This document shows, piece by piece, positions 21,775 to 24,814 of a stretch of DNA of 24,814 nt. Origin of the DNA: DASSBR01 sp035701285 (GTDB lineage Bacteria; Pseudomonadota; Gammaproteobacteria; Natronospirales; DASSBR01); contig DASSNT010000041.1 in the NCBI GenBank assembly GCA_035701285.1, positions 1-24,814 of the forward strand, given 5' to 3'. The position numbers and the translations under genes are program-made. The notes under the pieces were generated by a model, which did no database searches, was not told the DNA's origin, and saw only the letters and a program-made list of their open reading frames with translations. Every line of letters starts with the position of its first letter. The stretch's first letter is position 1.

Positions 21775-23016
21775 ATGGCGCAAATCCCCCGCGAAACCGG
21801 TCTCGATAAAACCGCCGCCCTGCTGTCCGAGGGGTATCGGTTCATTCCCGAGCGGTGCCGGCGCCACCACTCGGATATATTCGAAACCCGGCTGATGCTG
21901 CGCAAGGCGGTATGTATCTCCGGCCCCGAGGCGGCCGAGGTCTTCTACCACCCGGACCGCTTCACGCGTAAGGGAGCGATGCCGCCTACCGCGCTCAAGC
22001 TGCTGCAGGATAAGGGCAGCGTTCAGCAACTGAGCGGCGACGCACACCGGCATCGCAAGCACATGTTCATGTCGCTGATGACGGAGGCGAACCGCGAGCG
22101 GCTGCTGGAGTTGTTCGAACAGGAGTGGCGCGCGAGCCTCGCGAAGTGGCAGTCGATGGAGGAAGTCGTGCTGCATTACGCGGTGCAAGGCATCCTCTGC
22201 CGCGCCATCTGCCGCTGGTCCGGCATTCCGCTGACCGAATCGGAGGCGCAGCGGCGCACCCGCGAATTCGGCGCAATGATCGATGGTGCGGGCTCGGTCG
22301 GCCCGCGCAATTGGCAGGGAATGGCGCTGCGCGCGCGCACCGAGCGCTGGGCGCGGGAACTGATCGAGGAAGAGCGCAGGGCCGCGCAACCCGCGCCGGA
22401 AGACACCGCGCTGCACCGTATTGCGCGCTACCGCAACCGCGACGGCACGCTGTTCGACGTAAATACGGCCGCCGTGGAGTTGGTCAACATCCTGCGACCC
22501 ACCGTCGCCGTCGCCCGGTTCATCACCTTCGCCGCGCTGGCGTTGCACGACTACCCCGAGTGGCGCGGCAAGCTTGGCGGCGGCGACGAGCGTGAGCGCT
22601 TCGTTCAGGAAGTGCGCCGCTTCTACCCGTTCTTCCCGCTCATCGGCGGGCGTGTGCAACAGACATTTGAATGGCGCGGCTACCATTTTGACGAGGGAAC
22701 GTGGGTCGTCCTCGACATCTACGGCACCGATCACGACGCCCGCGCCTGGAATGACCCGGAGGTTTTCCGCCCCGATCGATTCCGCGGCGGCAACCAGAGC
22801 CCGTACAACCTGATCCCGCAGGGTGCCGGCGACTATTACAAAGATCACCGCTGTCCGGGCGAATGGATTACGATCGACCTGATGAAAGCCGCGGTGCGTC
22901 TGCTCACTACGGCCATGCGCTATGACGTCCCTAAGCAGGACTTGAGCGTGGATCTCTCCCGCCTGCCGGCGATTCCGGCGAGCCGCTTCATAATCAAAAA
23001 CGTCCAACCGCTTTAG
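21775..23016 (+). CDS. cytochrome P450, CYP152-type fatty-acid peroxygenase
   Basis: A 413-residue soluble P450. The heme ligand is C360 in DHRCPGEWITID. R241-P242 in ILRPTVAVARF matches the arginine-proline pair that binds the fatty-acid carboxylate in CYP152 peroxygenases, which use hydrogen peroxide instead of a redox partner. At the site that is His85 in the decarboxylase OleT and Gln85 in the hydroxylase BS-beta, this protein has a glutamine (Q84 in SVQQLSGDAH), so hydroxylation of fatty acids is the likelier activity. No ferredoxin or reductase gene is adjacent, which fits. GAGG lies close (two bases) before the ATG. Confidence 0.92.
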   Translation: MAQIPRETGLDKTAALLSEGYRFIPERCRRHHSDIFETRLMLRKAVCISGPEAAEVFYHPDRFTRKGAMPPTALKLLQDKGSVQQLSGDAHRHRKHMFMSLMTEANRERLLELFEQEWRASLAKWQSMEEVVLHYAVQGILCRAICRWSGIPLTESEAQRRTREFGAMIDGAGSVGPRNWQGMALRARTERWARELIEEERRAAQPAPEDTALHRIARYRNRDGTLFDVNTAAVELVNILRPTVAVARFITFAALALHDYPEWRGKLGGGDERERFVQEVRRFYPFFPLIGGRVQQTFEWRGYHFDEGTWVVLDIYGTDHDARAWNDPEVFRPDRFRGGNQSPYNLIPQGAGDYYKDHRCPGEWITIDLMKAAVRLLTTAMRYDVPKQDLSVDLSRLPAIPASRFIIKNVQPL

Positions 23017-23100
23017 TCTCGCCTTGCGGTGGCGCCCGCTTTGCGTTCCGCGCCGATAACTCTTATCGTGGCCGGCCGCATTCCGGCACCTAACCACAAC

Positions 23101-23934
23101 ATGGCAGTCCTGCTCTCCTTGCTCGCCGCCGTCGCCTATGGCGGCTCCGATTTCGCCGCCGGCCTCGGCAGCCGCCGCATCGGCGCCAGCGCGGTGGCAG
23201 CCGGCGTGCAGTTGTTGAGTCTGATGACCGTCGCGATCGCACTGAGCCTGTTCAGTGGTGCGGGTCCGACGTGGGCGCCCATCGGCTGGGGCGCGCTCAG
23301 CGGCGTGGGCAATGCGCTCGGTACGCTGACCCTTTATCGTGGCTTCGCGATCGGCCGCATGAGCGTGGTCGCCACGCTGTCGGCCGTCGTGACGGCGCTG
23401 GCCCCGGTGCTGGTCGGCGTCGCGCTGGGCGATCGACTCTCCGGCCTTGCCGTCGCCGGCATCGTCATCGCGATTCCGTCGATCGCGCTGGTGTCGTGGC
23501 AGAAACAGGAGGCGGGCGACACGGGCCGCGCCGGCGCAGTGGAAGGCGCGCTGAGCGGCGTCGGTTTCGCGCTGCTGTTCATCGCGCTCGACCAGGCTGG
23601 CACCGGTTCCGGCGCGTGGCCGCTCGTTATCGGCCAGGCGACCGCTTTCCTGCTGCTGATACCGCTTGCGCTCAAAAAGACTGCCGTCGTCAAAGCGTGG
23701 CGTTCGGCCGCACTACCGGTGCTGCTTGGCGGCCTCCTCGGCGGAGTGTCCAATCTTCTGTTTCTCGCCGCCACCGGCGTGGGCCAACTTGCAGTCGTGG
23801 CGGTCCTGACGTCACTGTATCCGGCAGCAACGATACTACTGGCACGAATATTCCTTAACGAACGTTGGACGCGTGTGCAGGCGGTAGGCCTTTGCTGCGC
23901 CGCGGTTGCCGTGGCACTGATCAGTTCAAGGTAG
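23101..23934 (+). CDS. EamA/DMT-family transporter
   Basis: A 277-residue protein of about ten hydrophobic segments in two EamA repeats, beginning MAVLLSLLAAVAYGGSDFAAG and ending with the repeat-2 helices AVLTSLYPAATILLARIFLNERW. The drug/metabolite transporter superfamily is broad, and the substrate is unknown. An earlier in-frame GTG-type start (23029) would add 24 non-hydrophobic residues, and ATG 23101 gives the usual family start. It follows the P450 gene on the same strand by 84 bases. Confidence 0.92.
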   Translation: MAVLLSLLAAVAYGGSDFAAGLGSRRIGASAVAAGVQLLSLMTVAIALSLFSGAGPTWAPIGWGALSGVGNALGTLTLYRGFAIGRMSVVATLSAVVTALAPVLVGVALGDRLSGLAVAGIVIAIPSIALVSWQKQEAGDTGRAGAVEGALSGVGFALLFIALDQAGTGSGAWPLVIGQATAFLLLIPLALKKTAVVKAWRSAALPVLLGGLLGGVSNLLFLAATGVGQLAVVAVLTSLYPAATILLARIFLNERWTRVQAVGLCCAAVAVALISSR

Positions 23935-23942
23935 AAACGTAA

Positions 23943-24377
23943 ATGAAAAATAAGAAAGATCAGAATGGATATTTTCAAGCTGTTGTCGCCGAGGAAGTGG
24001 CCAAACTTCAGGGCACCTGGCGGCAAGTCGCCTGTGAAATTGATGGTGTTAGAGACGCAATGGACGAATTCGGTGCCTCACCGCGCGTCACTTTCGATGG
24101 CGATAGCTATCTAGTGACGACCGCGGATGGGCGCATCGTAATTGAAGGCAAGTTCCGCATTGATCCGACGCAAAGGCCGAAGGCGGTAGACTGGATTGAC
24201 GCGGTCGGCGCCGACGCGGGCAAGACGTTGCCGGCCATTTATGTTCTGGAAGGGGATCGTTTCATGTTTTGTGCTGCCGATGAAGGTCAGCCGCGGCCGG
24301 CCGCATTTGCAGCCGGACCCGGTCAGGTACTGCGAATTCACCAACGCGAGGTGGCACGCAAGGTTGGCCGTCGTTGA
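23943..24377 (+). CDS. TIGR03067-like domain protein
   Basis: A 144-residue soluble protein. LQGTWRQVACEIDGV followed by VTFDGDSYLVTTADGRIVIEGKFRIDPTQRPKAVDW and GKTLPAIYVLEGDRFMFC resembles the small beta-rich TIGR03067 domain best known from Planctomycetes. Its function is unknown. It lacks a signal peptide. The start is not supported by a clear ribosome binding site. The downstream SH3-like gene begins five bases after its stop, suggesting one transcript. Confidence 0.75.
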   Translation: MKNKKDQNGYFQAVVAEEVAKLQGTWRQVACEIDGVRDAMDEFGASPRVTFDGDSYLVTTADGRIVIEGKFRIDPTQRPKAVDWIDAVGADAGKTLPAIYVLEGDRFMFCAADEGQPRPAAFAAGPGQVLRIHQREVARKVGRR

Positions 24378-24382
24378 GTCCG

Positions 24383-24733
24383 ATGAAAGCCGTAGTGATT
24401 AAAGCGTACGAACGACCGTACGATAACCCCATCTCCGTTTCGGCTGGAGAGCCCGTCACGCCCGATTTCGGCAAGACCACGGACGTTGCCGGGTGGGTCT
24501 GGTGTATCGCCGAGGATGGAAGAGCCGGCTGGACGCCGGAGCGGTGGCTGGTGCAGCGGGGCGGCGCATGGCTGCTGGATCGCGACTTCAATGCAATCGA
24601 GTTGACCGTGGCTCCGGGCGCGGTCGTCGATGTGGCCCTTGAGGAAAGCGGCTTCTTCTGGGTTACCACCGAAAGCGGTGAGCGCGGCTGGATTCCATGT
24701 GAGAATGTCGCTGTTTCGTCGGAAGGAAGCTGA
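24383..24733 (+). CDS. tandem variant SH3-like domain protein
   Basis: A 116-residue protein built of two similar units. Unit one: IKAYERPYDNPISVSAGEPVTP ... WVWCIAEDGRAGWTPERWL. Unit two: LLDRDFNAIELTVAPGAVVDV ... FFWVTTESGERGWIPCENV. Both have the ALYDY-like start and GW(T/I)P end of variant SH3 domains. Function unknown, perhaps protein or peptide binding. ATG 24383 is chosen over the TTG at 24374, which overlaps the previous stop. The GNAT gene follows after four bases. Confidence 0.8.
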   Translation: MKAVVIKAYERPYDNPISVSAGEPVTPDFGKTTDVAGWVWCIAEDGRAGWTPERWLVQRGGAWLLDRDFNAIELTVAPGAVVDVALEESGFFWVTTESGERGWIPCENVAVSSEGS

Positions 24734-24737
24734 GCCG

Positions 24738-24814
24738 ATGGCACTTAATTTGGACTTGCGCGAAATTCGCAATAGCGACGCGGACATCGACCTCGTCGCG
24801 CCGCTGTTCGACGG
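24738..24814 (+). CDS. GNAT-family N-acetyltransferase, 5' end only
   Basis: ATG 24738 with GGAAGGAAG about eight bases upstream. The frame is open to the window edge and reads LNLDLREIRNSDADIDLVAP and LFD, the usual N-terminal strand and helix of GNAT acetyltransferases (IRxAxxxDIDxVAPLFD). Only about 25 residues are present, so substrate class and completeness cannot be judged. Confidence 0.65.
   Translation, partial: MALNLDLREIRNSDADIDLVAPLFD

Overview
The window is a chromosomal segment of a GC-rich gammaproteobacterium. Its core is the macromolecular-synthesis operon rpsU - yqeY - dnaG - rpoD (minus strand), with tsaD - folB - folK diverging from it on the plus strand and cca further on. 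From general knowledge this resembles the order in Pseudomonas and Xanthomonadales. The species cannot be named from the sequence alone. Two differences stand out. plsY is missing between tsaD and folB. A CPBP-family membrane protein, a large M1 peptidase lipoprotein and a MidA-type methyltransferase sit between folK and cca.

Layout. 1-943: the end of an IS3-family insertion sequence (orfA plus the first codons of orfB), an unrecognised 38-codon ORF, and a frameshifted remnant of a DUF4143 ATPase. 944-1017: a CAU-anticodon tRNA, probably tRNA-Ile2. 1018-1400: degenerate tandem repeats that carry copies of the tRNA 5' end, with a tRNA-like promoter beyond them. 1533-3407: a CLC chloride transporter. 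3550-8158: rpoD, dnaG, yqeY and rpsU, with hairpins and repeats in the gaps. 8225-10103: tsaD, folB, folK. 10113-16446: CPBP protease, M1 aminopeptidase, MidA methyltransferase (a REP palindrome at each end) and CCA-adding enzyme. 16497-18056: PEBP-family protein, TonB-like protein and MsrB. 18057-18417: an intergenic region with a 20-bp near-palindrome and a 264-bp element with terminal inverted repeats. 18418-19968: two overlapping monoheme cytochromes c and a short-chain dehydrogenase. 19978-21673: an ABC-2 exporter pair of the YadGH type. 21775-23934: a CYP152-type P450 peroxygenase and an EamA permease. 23943-24814: a TIGR03067-like protein, a tandem SH3-like protein and the start of a GNAT acetyltransferase.

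How the genes work together. The central genes supply translation (bS21, t6A modification by TsaD, tRNA 3'-CCA repair), replication priming (DnaG), the housekeeping sigma factor (RpoD) and folate synthesis (FolB, FolK). The flanking genes look like envelope and redox accessory functions: chloride transport, methionine sulfoxide repair, c-type cytochromes, lipid or drug export and fatty-acid peroxygenation.

No complete defence system, CRISPR array or large novel operon is visible. The least ordinary content is non-coding: the compound inverted-repeat element at 18092-18355, the REP element whose two arms supply the stop codons of two convergent genes (15130-15212), and the tRNA-derived repeat field at 1018-1376.
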